From contig WBMW01003830.1 of NCBI GenBank assembly GCA_013396635.1, positions 1,834,980 to 1,898,979 on the forward strand: 64,000 nt of DNA, read 5' to 3'. The position numbers and the translations under genes are program-made. Under the pieces are notes generated by a model. That model saw only the letters and a program-made list of their open reading frames with translations. It did no database searches and was not told the DNA's origin. Position 1 is the stretch's first letter. Every line of letters begins with the position of its first letter. The stretch is from Penelope pileata. Its lineage: Eukaryota; Chordata; Aves; Galliformes; Cracidae. Positions 45,662 to 57,851 of the stretch are shown here, piece by piece.

Positions 45662-48600
45662 AATTAAAAAATCAGTAGATTAACTGATGCTTTAATTTAT
45701 ACAATATAAAATGGAAGAAAGTCCACTGACTGGAGTAGAATTATGGTGGTTTTGCAACCCACTTCCAGAGCCACAGGTAGCTCAAGAATGTAGGAATTTT
45801 CAAGTGAAAAATGGATCTATGCGCACTTAGCCTTTACAATCCCAAGCTACTGTACTACAGTTTCACCGAGCTTTGCTCCATTGGCCTTTATAAGGTCTCC
45901 AACAGCTATTTGAATCTCAGAGCATCTCAAATGGAAGGAACAGGATCAGGGATCTTGGCATCATGTGAAGTATTGCTGGACTTGGGTGCTTGTCATGGAG
46001 AGATTAGGTTTGGTTCTTCCGTTTCCACAGGGGCAGGCAGGCTTGCAAGAAATGCCCGGATTTATTTTGGATTTATGGCTGAGTTAAAAGGCCGGGAGTT
46101 ATGTCATGTAAAAACCTGTTCAGTCCATCAGTCCGCCAGAAATACGAAGCATTATAAATGGAGGGAACAAAAATGCTATAGACAGAACTGCACGTGCCTA
46201 GCCTGTGTGCATGCTATACAAATACACATAATATATGTCGGTTTGTGCGTGCCATTACCCTCCACTGGAAATCTTGCTCTGTTTGTCACAAGCCCTAACC
46301 CAATAAGGACTCTCCCAAGGCTAAAGCAATCCCTCTAAGTGGAAGCTACTACATAACTCAAAGAGGCTGATGTGTTCCACACCTCATGAAAATATGCAAG
46401 GCCCAGCGTAGTCATTCCCCCTGAAAGAGTCACACTTCTGGGTCTCAGGGGTCCAGACAGGGTACTCCTTCTGAATGCTGAGATCTCCCCTGTCGACTTG
46501 CAGGGCCTCTTTACTTCAATTGCATTAGGTGTTTCTCTTCAGTAGTTCTTTTTTCCCAGATACTATTTTGAAATTATTGCAACCAGTTACTAAAATAATG
46601 AGTTTTGTAGCTGCAGCCATAGAGACAAATTCCATAAAAATTCACATGGCACAAGAGGGAATTGTTGCAACAACTGCACTTTTGAAAGGGCACTGACAGA
46701 CGAACATAAACTGCAGCTCAGAGCCTCTCTGCTGCGCTGCTGAACAAACCTTACCCCCTAGTCTGTATCTATGTAGCCTGGCACGTGCTACAGATGATAT
46801 CACAAACGCTGTAAGTTCTATATACACACAGGCATTTCCCACTGTGCTACAGCCAAGTAAAATGAAATAGCCAAATGACTGAAACGGACATCTAAGGCAA
46901 CAAGCTGACAAACAGCTTCTAACCAGATCCAGATGCTTTTTCCTTTCAGCAGAATTTAAAATGTACATTTCCAGGCACAACATGCAGTTCAGCTCTTTTC
47001 CCCTAGCCTGAACTTGCATGCTGGAACCAAGCATTATGCTAATGATCTCCAAGGACCTGGCATGGCTGTTGCTTAGGAACAAAAGTTTTACAGGCTGTGG
47101 ACAGAACTGAACAAAGGCACCGTAGCTGGAGAAGTCCTGTTTTTCTACTCTTCTTCCCCTCAACACGCATTCACAACAGCTTCTTGAAGGCCTGCCGTTT
47201 TCCTTCAAGGAAATACGATTCTGGATTTACAGGCCTATGAAAAGGATATTGTCCCTTGCTCCCCTGCTTCACAAACTGAAAAACTAACTCATTTCTCAAA
47301 GAAGAGCAGACCGGAGGATGACCATACAGTAACAGACCATGAAGGCTCACCTCACACTACTGAAAGAAACAAGAAGCTTCTGACCTCTGTACCTCAGTTT
47401 TTAAGGCTTCCTAGCTGCTAGCCGGTAAGATCTTAAGCAGGGGGGAAGCCTGGCAGAACCGCTGATCTGAGGCAGTATTTTTGTCCTTGGTGGGTATTGG
47501 TTTAATAAGTGACTTTCTGCATGGTGATAGCACAGAGTGATCTAGAAAAGTAAGAAAATTAAAGAAAGAAAATCCACAGTATCTATTTGTTCATGGTAGG
47601 ATTTAGTTTAAAACAGCCTGTTGGGAAGACTGCATCTAAAATAGTGAGTTAATCTCTCTTCCACAATAGGTCGTATCCACCAACAAAGAAATAGTAACAG
47701 GCTTGTAAGCAGGAAAATAAATCCTTCCCTGTTTGGAACTGCTTGGCTTCACACAAAATTGTTTGCTGTATGAAGGCTGGTTTTAAACTGTACATGAAAT
47801 GGTTTCCGTAGAGCTGGAACGTTGCCTCGCTGTCCTGACCCCACAGAGGCACAAGGCTCTGCTGGCCTAGGCAAGCCTGCTCTGAAACATGCAGGCTTCA
47901 AGAAGAGAGAGAATGAAGTATTTTCACAGGCTAGTTCAAGATGGGATCGGGATGGTTCTGTGCAGCTTTGGGTGCAGTGAAGTAGGAAGCAGCAACCGAT
48001 GGGAGGAAAAGGACAGGGAGAACCACAGAGGAGATCCTGAAACACCCGTGACAGAAGGCCCAACTCTTCCTGCCAGCAGTATGCTGTAAAGGCAAAAAGA
48101 AATGTTCAGGCAGAAGAGACTGCACCAGGGTCCAAATCTGTATTCTTCTAGCATTGGATCTCCTTCCTAGGACAGGCCTAAGCTACAATGAGTCATGGCA
48201 GGGCCTTGTGCAAGTAGAGTAGTCTGCAAGCCTTCCCTGGCTCACAGCCCTAGTCCTGGTGGACAGGATTTGTCCCAAACAACACAGAGCACCACAGGTA
48301 GTGTGATGCAACAGACTTGGATCTTCTGTTCATTTCTGTATCAGGTCAGCATCAAAGATCTGTGAGATACTCCTAAAGCTGTAGGACAGCTCTGGGCTGT
48401 AAGTCCAATCCAGACCAAAGACTTTGTCAAGTGTAGCTAAAAAGGGTTTCCTAGTCAAGGTCTTCTTTAACAAGACCTTATCACCTAGAAATGCAGCACT
48501 CCATCCTGGGACAAAGGCTTGCCAGCAGCTCAGAGGGTAAAGGGTTAGAGAAAACTACACGTAGAGTTCCCTTTTGGCACCATTGTTTCTTTAGGCTGTG

Positions 48601-48936
48601 GGGTACACACATACCTCTTCCTTTGCTACCCCCAGAGACACAGTGAGCAGGAGATTGAATGGACAGAATTAACATCTACAGCAAGGAGGGCTCCTGTGAC
48701 TCCTGAACTTTTAATATCAGTGGCTACGGAACTGGAGACCTCTTATGCAGAGCTAAAGAAAATGAGACACAGCTAAGTAAGCTCCATTATTTCCAGTTAC
48801 AGCCCTGCGAAACACTGATAATTAGTTTACAAGCATGCAAAGACAAGAGAGCAATCCTTACCCTTCAAGCTGTCTGGTGCACTGTGGTGGTGGTGCTGAA
48901 CTCTAATGCTCACCCTGTCTCTAGGACTGAAAATAA

Positions 48937-48960
48937 TTTTTTTTTTTTTTTTTTTTTTTT
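48937..48960. repeat. poly(T) tract
   Basis: 24 uninterrupted T residues (poly(A) on the minus strand), with no retroposed gene body recognised beside it. Confidence 0.95.
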
Positions 48961-49863
48961 AAAATAACCCAAAGCAAACAGCACTTAGAAAGCACGAGCA
49001 CACCTCAGGGACACGTGTTTTCCTGATCACTGCATCTTAGGTAGGATCCAAGGTAGGATTTTTAAAAATCGAACTAAAAGAGACCAAACCCAAGTGGTCA
49101 CATCACTTTGAAGTCTGAACATTATCCAGTGTATCATACTAAGTGATCTGTCTTCAGGAAAATGACTAACCTGTTTGGATTTGTAAAAATCTGAAAGACA
49201 CAGTTTTAAATTTTATAACAAGTCAACAAGGGTGATTGATAGAGAAATACCCAGAAGGTTAAGCTGAACTGTTACTCCTCATCAGCCTCCTACCTCCAGC
49301 GCTCATCTTCCCACACCAGGCTCCCTCTAGTGTTCCCAGGTACACACAACACAGTAATAACAGCACTGGGAACTAGCATTAAGAGAACTGCAAAAAAGGT
49401 TGATTGTTTTTAATTTTTTTAAAGAAAACCTTTTAGGATCCAAGTAGAAAACTGCCTGCCTGCCCCTCCAATCACCCTGGATTTTCACTGAGAAATTTCA
49501 GAAAAGATCACTAGGAACTGAACAAAACGTTTTCTGAGAGTATTAAAGATGTTTTAAAAAGCATTTTAAAAGTTTATCATTTTGAATTTAGAAAAAAAAA
49601 TATTATTACATGAGGCCCATTATGTTCTTTTTAAAGGCACATTTAGCTGAAAAACTTCACTGATTAAAACAGAATGTTTTCATCAACTTGCCCAACATGA
49701 ACAAGAAGTTCAAATAAAAAAAAAAGTCAGACCCCAAAGTAACCAAGTTCACTTCAATTTCAGGAAACAGAAAGTCTCTCTCCAGCCTGCCAAACTGTCA
49801 GACAGTTGCCGTGTAAGTCTTCTTCCATCAATTCTTTAAAAATGTGGTAATTGTAATTTTTTG

Positions 49864-49896
49864 AAAAAAAAGAAAGAAAAAAAGAAAGAAAGAAAT
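49864..49896. repeat. A-rich (AAAG)n repeat
   Basis: Imperfect AAAG/AAAAG tandem run within the WDFY4 intron. Confidence 0.85.
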
Positions 49897-51551
49897 TGTT
49901 TTGATTCCTGCACAATCCTGGGCAAATTATTTAAGCTAACATCCACAAAGATGGAGAAGTGCTTAATTTTCCACAGTAGAATACTTCAGTTCCTAGTCTA
50001 AACTATGAAAGGAAGAGCACTGATACTGCCCTTGGCGTACAATAAGGTTAAATATAGCAAAGGGTGAGAGGCCATTGGATATGATGTTAATATATCCCTG
50101 TTATTACTGGTGAGAGACAAACTTGTGGGAGCGAGCAACAAAGATTTAGCTATTAAAATCTTTTTAATAAAAAACAACAGAACAATTTTGGAACACACCC
50201 TCAGGGCAAGACTGACCCCACTGTGCTGCCTCCAGGAGCACCTGCCTCATTACAGAGCTCCCAGGAGGGCAGAGATCTCCTTGCTTTTGCATCATTTTTG
50301 GCTATGGCATGTAATTGAAAAGAGCTGAAACGCCTTAGTTGTAGCCTGAGTTTCCCCTTCATGTATTTGCACATGATTAATGAGTAGCCAAAAAGCCTGA
50401 AGGGTTTGTAATGAAGCCTTTCTAATAGGGAAATGTAGTGTAGAAAAATCCGTATTTTGTCACAAACAATCATTCACGAAAGCTGCAATTTGCCTCTTCA
50501 CAACTAAATGCTAGAGCACCCAGACCATCCTGTGGTTAGTCAGCTTAACACATAATCCTCTCAGCATGGGTCCTTCATTTCTAGGGGATCCTCTGTCACG
50601 AGCTGTAACTCTTAGCTGTATTTGATGATATTCAATTGTATAGACTGGTCACCAACCATGAGACTACAGTGGACTATTACTCACATAGGCCGCAGTGCAA
50701 AGCATGCGGCGTGTGCTTCATGCATCAGTACCAGCGACAAACCTGACTAGAACACTTACATGCATTTTTTGAAGGCAAGGCACCTTCACTATGGGAGTCC
50801 ATCTATCCCACATGTGTGGAAAGACAAGGTTGGAGTACCCAGAGTCTGCCCCTGAGAGAACAGGAAGACACTGACTGAGATCTGGTTTAACATATCAATA
50901 AGCAGCACTGACACTGAGCCTCTGTTCAGTCTGCCTTGCAGAAAATATGTGAACTGCAAGCAGTCCTCGCAAATCTGGGAGCCAACTAGGTTCCTGAGGT
51001 TCCAGTTAAAGAAAAAATCATTTGCTTTAAATATTTAGTTTTTCTTTCAATAGCGTCCAAAGCTGAAAGTCTCAGGTCCATTTTAACAGGACATTTAAAC
51101 AACCTATCCTCAGATGTCAGGCTTGTAAAAAGAGGCAACCTTGCTAGAACAAGCACAATTATGACTTCTTTTAGGGCATTCCCCAAGGACTGCATTGAAA
51201 TCCATAATACATTTCACCTGAGTCCTCCAACAGCAAATAGATAACACATTTCATTCAGTTTCATTACATGCTGTGCTCAAACCAGTACCTAGAGATGAAA
51301 GACAGCAAATTTCTCCCACTTGTAATACTTTTAATTTCATCCTGTAATACTTATATTGCTTTACAGAGCAATGCAAGTGTTGTGATGCAATGAAGTTATA
51401 TTTTTAATAATTGGAATTTCACCTACTGAAAATGCTTTCAGGAAAGCCTTTCACAGTTGCAACCCCAGGGTTGAAATGTCCTGAACCTAAAAGACCCCTG
51501 AAGAGTCCTACAGACAATTTATGACTAAATCAATATTTTGTTTTTAATTAG

Positions 51552-51638
51552 GAAGTAACAGACACTGCTTTGAAAGGCTTCGCCAAGGTTCCCACACTTC
51601 ATCCAGTGCCTGGTGTGTTTGCCTCTCTCTGAGGAGAC
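51552..51638 (+). other. LRRC18: probable LRRC18 5' UTR exon segment
   Basis: A pyrimidine-rich stretch ending TTTTTAATTAG (AG at 51550-51551) could be the acceptor of the coding exon, with the upstream non-coding exon elsewhere in the WDFY4 intron. This is inferred only from the splice-like sequence; an unspliced transcript is possible. Confidence 0.35.
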
Positions 51639-52427
51639 ATGGCCAAGGGGAAAGGAAAAGGTCCAAAAGGAAAAAAAATTACCTTGAAAATTGCAAAAAA
51701 TTCCATCAGGATCTCTTTCGATGGAGGGCGTCGTCTTGACCTAAGCAAAATGGGTATCACCACCTTTCCCAAGTGCATTCTGAAACTGGCTGACGTGGAT
51801 GAACTCGATTTGAGCAGAAACATGCTAAAAAAGATCCCAAACACCATCGAGAATTTCCAGAAACTACGCTGGCTGGACCTACACAGTAATCAGCTCGAAG
51901 AGCTGCCCAAGACGATAGGTACACTTGAGAATCTTTTCTACCTGAATGTAGCTAACAACAAATTGACCATCAAAAATTTGCCAGAGGAGTTGACCCTTCT
52001 TAAGAACCTGCGTTTTCTCAACCTTGGCTTGAACTGTCTTGAAAGCATCCCCACCACTCTTGGGGCCCTGAAGGAGCTTAAGGAGTTAGGTCTCTTTGAC
52101 AACTTCTTGACTGCCATCCCAAAAAGTGTGAAAAGGCTCCCCAAGCTTGAGAAACTGAATACAGAAAGAAATCCTTTCTCTGATGCAATAAAAAAAGAAG
52201 AGCCTACTGACCCCATCAAACGCATAGAAACTCTTTACTTAGTACAAGAGAAAGACCTGTGCTGTTCCTGCCTGCAGACCTGTCAGGAAGAGAGGGGCAA
52301 GATGAAGAAGTTTATAAACGCAATACCCAGCCCCTCAAAGAAGCTCAGTTTCCCATTACTCCTTACACCCAATTCCACTGCTATCGATAACCAAGAACAA
52401 TGGAGATTAAAAGATGAGCATCCTTGA
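51639..52427 (+). CDS. LRRC18: LRRC18, leucine-rich repeat-containing protein 18
   Basis: A complete single-exon frame of 262 codons. The start ATG has a good context (G at -3 and +4, GACATGG), and the length agrees with the about 261 residues of mammalian LRRC18. The N-terminus is lysine-rich and basic (residues 2-20, with GKGKGPKGKK). Five to six leucine-rich repeats follow at about residues 32-175, with units of about 23 residues such as LRWLDLHSNQLEELPKTIG and LRFLNLGLNCLESIPTTLG. The C-terminal part has a cysteine cluster (208-215, CCSCLQTC) and no membrane segment or signal peptide, so an intracellular protein is expected. Mammalian LRRC18 is known as a testis-enriched protein; its mechanism is unsettled. 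The gene lies antisense in a WDFY4 intron, as in mammals. Identification is from the sequence type, size and this nesting. Confidence 0.93.
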   Translation: MAKGKGKGPKGKKITLKIAKNSIRISFDGGRRLDLSKMGITTFPKCILKLADVDELDLSRNMLKKIPNTIENFQKLRWLDLHSNQLEELPKTIGTLENLFYLNVANNKLTIKNLPEELTLLKNLRFLNLGLNCLESIPTTLGALKELKELGLFDNFLTAIPKSVKRLPKLEKLNTERNPFSDAIKKEEPTDPIKRIETLYLVQEKDLCCSCLQTCQEERGKMKKFINAIPSPSKKLSFPLLLTPNSTAIDNQEQWRLKDEHP

Positions 52428-52478
52428 AATCTACAAAGGCACTCCTTGGGCTATGCCGCATAAAGTCCACCCCAAGCT

Positions 52479-52484
52479 AATAAA
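52479..52484 (+). other. LRRC18: LRRC18 poly(A) signal
   Basis: Canonical AATAAA 52 bases after the LRRC18 stop codon, followed by a CT-rich downstream stretch (CACACCTCTCTCTCCTCCC) and T-rich sequence. This predicts a very short 3' UTR. Confidence 0.75.
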
Positions 52485-53037
52485 AAGCTGCACACCTCTC
52501 TCTCCTCCCTTTTTTCTGAAGTCATTTTCATCTAAAGATGCTTTGTTTTAGAAGCAAGTCTGAGTGGTTTCTAAAACTAAATCCCAAACAACTAAAACAG
52601 ATGTGCATTTGGGAAAGAACACAACAGAAAGACTATTTGTTAGCACCTGGGCCTGTTCCTACATGTTCTGCTGTTTGTTTGTTAAGAATCTTGTGTCTTT
52701 GTCACATATCCATTGAAGGAATCTTCACAAAAATAGTTATTTCAAGTAACTATGCTCACACCACTTAGCCTCGAACATTAGTCCTGTTCATTTTCATTGG
52801 GTGAGGCACAGTTATTCACAGTCTCAGAGAATACCATTTGTAGGAAATGAAAGAGCTAAACAACATGTTATCCCGTTTGCCACAATGGACCAGACTCTGC
52901 TTAAGCAAGCTTTGTGGGATTCTGGATGCTGTACCTGTGTACAGCATTCTCTAACTTGCGCAACACAATCAGCACCATTATCTGTTCGTACTATTTTCTC
53001 TGTCTCCGAGTCTCTCTCCAAGTAAGGTGCAGATGGG

Positions 53038-53066
53038 AAAAGGGTAAGGAAAAGGGTAAGGAAAAG
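53038..53066. repeat. 12-bp tandem repeat, about 2.4 copies
   Basis: AAAGGGTAAGGA is repeated head to tail within the WDFY4 intron. Confidence 0.8.
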
Positions 53067-54285
53067 ATTAATCACTATTTTTGAAGGTTCTGGGTAGGTC
53101 ATTTAGACAGTACCTTCCTGTCTCTGATCACCCTCTTCTATTACCCAAGAGTCAGTTGGTGAATCGCTGAAATCAGGTCTGATGCCTCCACAGTACTTCT
53201 AGCTTTCAATTGACGTGTGCATGCATGTGCGCACCTGAGCACACATGGCATGTCACTTCCTCAAATCACATCCCTAGGACAGAGTGCTGACAGCCTGCAA
53301 ACAGCAATATACAGGTGCAAGCAATGAGCAGATTATAAAAGCAGTTGAGAATGACTCAAGAAGAGGGGCTGTCTGTGACCTCAGTAACATATGGGGACAG
53401 CAGAGATTTAAGTATATCTAAATAAAGAATGAAGTGCCACAGGTGAAGCACTCAGTTGTCCAGTAATATCCCACTATAATTTTTCAAATGGGTATAGTAG
53501 AGACTGGGAGTCAGAATTCCTGCATATTACGTCTATGGACTAGGTGACCACCACCTCTGGCATAGGTTATGCTCTAGCCAGAGATGGTTGCCTTCAGCAC
53601 TGATACTTCTTGCAAGCTGATGGCTGGTACTCAGGGCAAAAGTGTTCACTTCAAAGATATGTAATGACCTACAATAGGTGGAGTGAAAATAAAAAGGAGT
53701 TTGGCTCACATAGACAGGCCACTACAACTCACAGGGGCAATCCGCCCCTCCTGTCTCAACAGTATTCTGCCTCGAGGCAATCATTTCAGAGTACACCAAT
53801 CAGGCTGTGTTCCTCACACATCCAACTTGAAAAGAGTTACAGGTTTGCAAGTAACTGAAGGTCAGCACAGAACATTGTCTCGTCCACCTGCCACTGGAAG
53901 AAAGCTTTATTTTCCTGCAGTAGTAACTCTGAGGGACAACAGATTGGCATCTCCTCTGCATAGTTACTATAGCATGCCAAAATGTCCATGCAATCTGTCA
54001 CTGTCTGCTCTAAACATGCAATAAAGAGACTATTATGTAGAAACATTATGGATTAGTTCTATAATCTCACCTCACTGTCTCCGTTCCACACTTAACCATC
54101 TGCGTAGAGTTTATTGATAAAATCATATTAAGGAGATAATAAGTATTAATAAATTATGCACAGTCACCTACTTAACACATTCCTCATGCCTTCATATTGT
54201 GGATGCTGTGCACTAAAAACTCTTTTCAGAGTTCTGGAGTGAGTCCTTAAAATAGGGGGCAGAAACAGGTAAGTTTCTAATTGCC

Positions 54286-54304
54286 TTTTTTTTTTTTTTT
54301 TTTT
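54286..54304. repeat. poly(T) tract
   Basis: 19 T residues, about 70 bases downstream of exon w6 in gene direction. Confidence 0.95.
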
Positions 54305-54374
54305 AGAAAGGTACAACTTTTTCACGTATTTGCTCTCATTTTCTATTGTCTTCCAGTATTCCCTGCATTCTTAC

Positions 54375-54437
54375 CTTAGATTCAGGGACTCGTCTGTCAC
54401 TGTCCTTGACTTCAGAGCAGGTTGGAAAAAGCAAAAT
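54375..54437 (-). CDS. WDFY4: WDFY4 exon w6 (end of PH-like domain)
   Basis: A 63-base exon, acceptor CTCTCATAG, donor CTAAG|GTAAGA. It encodes FCFFQPALKSRTVTDESLNL between split arginine codons at both ends. FCxFQPxLKxxxxTxESLN fits the WDFY4 segment between the PH-like domain and BEACH. Confidence 0.9.
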
Positions 54438-55827
54438 CTATGAGAGATACAAAAGATAACATTACAAACATTTAAACAGTTATCTGTACACAGCAAATCT
54501 GTATATAATTTTATATATGTATATGATCTATTAAATAATGTCATATCCTAACAGCAGCTTTTCTCCTGAAGGATGTCCCAGCATTTCACCAACCCAGAAC
54601 AAAGTTGTAAGACAAAACAGCAAAACCATACGTTTAATGTTAAGGAAGTGCCTGTGGGCTGGATGAAAGCAGTTTCTTTCCCAAATAGGGCCTCAAATTG
54701 ATATATAGGGCTATGGCTTATGATCAGGTGGTTTAAGATCATGTTAGTTAAACCCAGAAAAAGACAATTCTCTGAGACATTTGCCAGCCTGCTGGCAAAA
54801 AGGGCAGAAAGGAATACCAAGTCATGTCACTGCCTCTCCTGTTTATCTTCACTAGGAGTTTATTATGTCAGGCACACTAAACCCACGAAATACATAGGTT
54901 TGGTAATCTACAGCCAAACAGCAAGACAAGCAGCTGAAGACAAATGCATGATCTTGAACTGCCTCAGCAAGGTGCCCCCAAGAGATGCATCTCAGAGATA
55001 AGAGACAGGAAGGATAAGGACTAAACAAAGCAGCTGGCTCTAGGGCAGAATCTGGTAATTCTAAGTAACTACACCATGCAGCCAGTTTAGAAAAGAAAAA
55101 TGGATAAATCCACATGGACTTTTTAAAGGCTGTTCCATTAGAAACTGGTCAGACATTTCAGGAGCAGGAAGAACCGCTATAATTGCTTAGAAATCAACAG
55201 CAAGATTCTTTATGTGGAATTTACCACAGCAAGTACTACACACTGAAGTATTTTAGCTGCCGTAAGAGAGGGGAAAAAAAGCAAAAAAAATGAAGAGCAA
55301 GTTGTTTGATGGAATTTGGGTGTAAGACTACAAAACAAGCACACAGGAAAAAAAAAACCTTTCCGAGACAGAAATTCCATTGTTAAAAGTTAACACCACA
55401 CTAAAGATAGATTTTAACTCTCTGACTGATTTTCTGCTTATTTCTAAATCATCTAATGTCACTTTGTTTGTCGAAAGAAGGAAGAAATCTTCTTTCACAC
55501 AGTACCATAAGGTGAAGACAACTAGGATTGCTGGGAGAGGAAGTGGAACAGCTGCAATTGCAGTTCTCTGGGTCACAAGGACATACAACACAACACACAG
55601 CTGGGTTCTAGAAAAGTCTTACAGATGCATTAGTTCCCTTGATAAATCAATGACTATATAACGTTCCAAAGAATTCACAAGTCAGCAAACGGAAAATTTC
55701 ATAGCTTTGTTTACGTGTAATCCATTAAAGACCAAAAAGCTGCAGTTGAAGGAGACAGCACAAAGACACACATCCGAAGCCAGGATAAAAACAGACCACT
55801 CACATGATATTATCAAGTAGTTATTAC
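54438..55827 (-). other. WDFY4: WDFY4 intron w5/w6
   Basis: Intron of 1.4 kb; open frames on both strands overlap and lack motifs. Confidence 0.85.
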
Positions 55828-55913
55828 CTCTTAAATATCTTTTTTCGGTCACTGTCATGGAAGACAAGAAATCTGGAGTAACCATTTTTGAAGAATATTT
55901 CTAAGGCGATCTC
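55828..55913 (-). CDS. WDFY4: WDFY4 exon w5 (PH-like domain)
   Basis: 86 bases, acceptor CTTTCCAG, donor AAGAG|GTAATA. It encodes EIALEIFFKNGYSRFLVFHD and SDRKKIFK. The pattern ALEIFF-NG-S-FLVF is the last strand and helix entry of the BEACH-associated PH-like domain. Confidence 0.95.
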
Positions 55914-57730
55914 CTGGAAAGGTAAATCATTTCCAGTTTGAAGAAGTGCAGAGCTAACTCTAGTCTGAAAAGAGTCCACTATGGCCTGTCAAGTTCTTTG
56001 GGGCTTTAGAAACAAAGGCCATGACTCTGCAGCAAGTGTGAAAAAGCACAGCAAAATAGGACTAATATTCCCAGTTTCTCCAGCTGTAGGAGTGGTCCTA
56101 CTGGGTTGGCTATGATTGCAAATGCTTCTGCGAAGCAAATCCAAACCCCAGATATTGGTCCCATCACCCACCACCTCCTGCCACTTCTGAAGCATTTTTA
56201 TCTTGAAATCTCAGTGTCATTAACATGATGCAAGCAGTATTAACTTTTGCATATGTGAGAAAGATAATAATATGAAGGGGGGGATGCTAAATACAAGCCT
56301 CTTCCAAACAGCAACCACACTACTTTCTAAATGAATAGTAACCAACAATTTTTGACCAGAAGTGGAGGAGGGAGAGGAGTTCATGACATTTCTCACTGAA
56401 GCTTTCTACATGTAAAGTTGAAATCTTCAGCCTTTTTTTCCACAGGGTCCCCACACACAAAGTTAGGCATTTGCATACACACCTGTAATTTACTCAGTGA
56501 TCAGTCCCTTTTCCACCCCACAAAGCCAGTCAAGTAAAACTATAAATGATGTCTAGCATCTGGGAACCTAGACATGAGTTTCAATCCAAACATTGCAGGT
56601 GTAATACAAACCTAAGAATATAATAGAATGGCAACAGCCCATACACAATTCACAAACAAAGTATAAAACAGAAAGGTTATATGAAAGCAGCTATGCCAAT
56701 AAATAGTTTGAAGCATTTGATCTGAGGCTCAGCTTTCCAAACCAAGTCTGCTTAAAGCGTGGTCATTACAGAATTGAGCTGTGTTGTTTCACAGTGCATT
56801 GCTCTGAGCTGGGCTATGTGGAGATCAGCTTTCTGCTGTTCTGTTGCTACCTAAACAACTGATCCACCTGTCCTCAAGAGAAAGCACAAACAATCCACTT
56901 TCTTCTTTTTGTGCAGTATGTTTTTTTTAAATCAATTTGTAACATCGGGTCTCACTGGAGAGTGCTACAGATACCTGATTCTTTTAGTTCATTAATAGAA
57001 ACAGAGAAGAAAACATAACAACCAAAAAAACCCAAAAACAATGCAGAACCACCTACATCCTCCCCAGCATCAGCTTTTTACCCAAGGTCCAATCAATGGC
57101 TACTTCTTCTCATCTCCATTTTTCCATTTAGTTCACACAAAACATTTCCATTTCACACATTCAAAAAAAAAATTCCATTCATACACATACATGCAAATAC
57201 GTGTGAAGAAAGCAAGATCTTACTGGCATCATCAATGTTATGTACAAAATGGAGAAAGAGGTGACAGTTCTGTTACTCTGGTTGCTCATCAGTGATATAA
57301 GAAAATAAGCTTCATACTGTTACTTGTAACTAGGCTTAACATTCCTGTACATGTTTGGAGAGTGACCTAATCACTGAGATATACCATACCCTGGAAGCAG
57401 GTCTCATCTACTAAAATCATCCATTTTGCATACAGAATTAAATATGAACTAGAATCACTGGAAAATTAGATGCTTACTGAGAACTTCAATCAAAACACAG
57501 GGAATTGTCTTCAAGGCTTATTTTCAAAAACACTGAGATGGACTACAAAGAACGTTGCCAGCCTAACAACTAATGGGCCAACCTCTCCAATGAGGGCTTT
57601 TTTTTTTTTTTTTCTCCTCGAACAAAGAAACCTCAGCAGTCTTAGTGAAAATTATGCAAGTGGTTTTCAGTCACATACCATTACTGCTGCTGCAGCTCTC
57701 ACTCAAATGACTGAGTGTGTTAATTCCTAC
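55914..57730 (-). other. WDFY4: WDFY4 intron w4/w5
   Basis: Intron of 1.8 kb with a T-run at 57598-57613; nothing else recognised. Confidence 0.85.
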
Positions 57731-57851
57731 CTGCAGAAGAAAGCGCATCAGACGGATCTCTTTTATATCCTGATACAAGTAACGGGAACACACCTGGTCT
57801 CCCACAGAATGATCTTTATGACATAAGTTGAAAATGAACGGATCACTGATG
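57731..57851 (-). CDS. WDFY4: WDFY4 exon w4 (PH-like domain)
   Basis: 121 bases, acceptor CTTTTCCAG, donor CTGCAG|GTAGGA. After one phase base it encodes ISDPFIFNLCHKDHSVGDQV and, at the end, YQDIKEIRLMRFLLQ. DIKEI-x-RFLLQ|EIALEIFF is the PH-BEACH motif in which regional arginines mark the strand order. Confidence 0.95.

Larger units (their letters stand above)
43692..54374 (-). other. WDFY4: WDFY4 intron w6/w7, host to LRRC18
   Basis: The largest intron read here (10.7 kb). It contains LRRC18 on the opposite strand (51639-52427), a CR1 fragment (45370-45661), a 24-base T-run (48937-48960), an AAAG-rich run (49864-49896), and short AAAGGGTAAGGA repeats (about 53038-53066). Open frames at 45811-46338 (+) and 46642-47208 (-) have no recognisable features. 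Confidence 0.85.

Noticed and set aside
45811..46338. 175-codon plus-strand open frame
   Set aside because: No recognisable motif; lies just past a CR1 fragment in intronic sequence and looks like a chance frame.
46642..47208. 188-codon minus-strand open frame in the LRRC18-bearing intron
   Set aside because: No domain, poor composition for a protein, no splice sites that fit WDFY4 phases, and w6 and w7 already join in frame.
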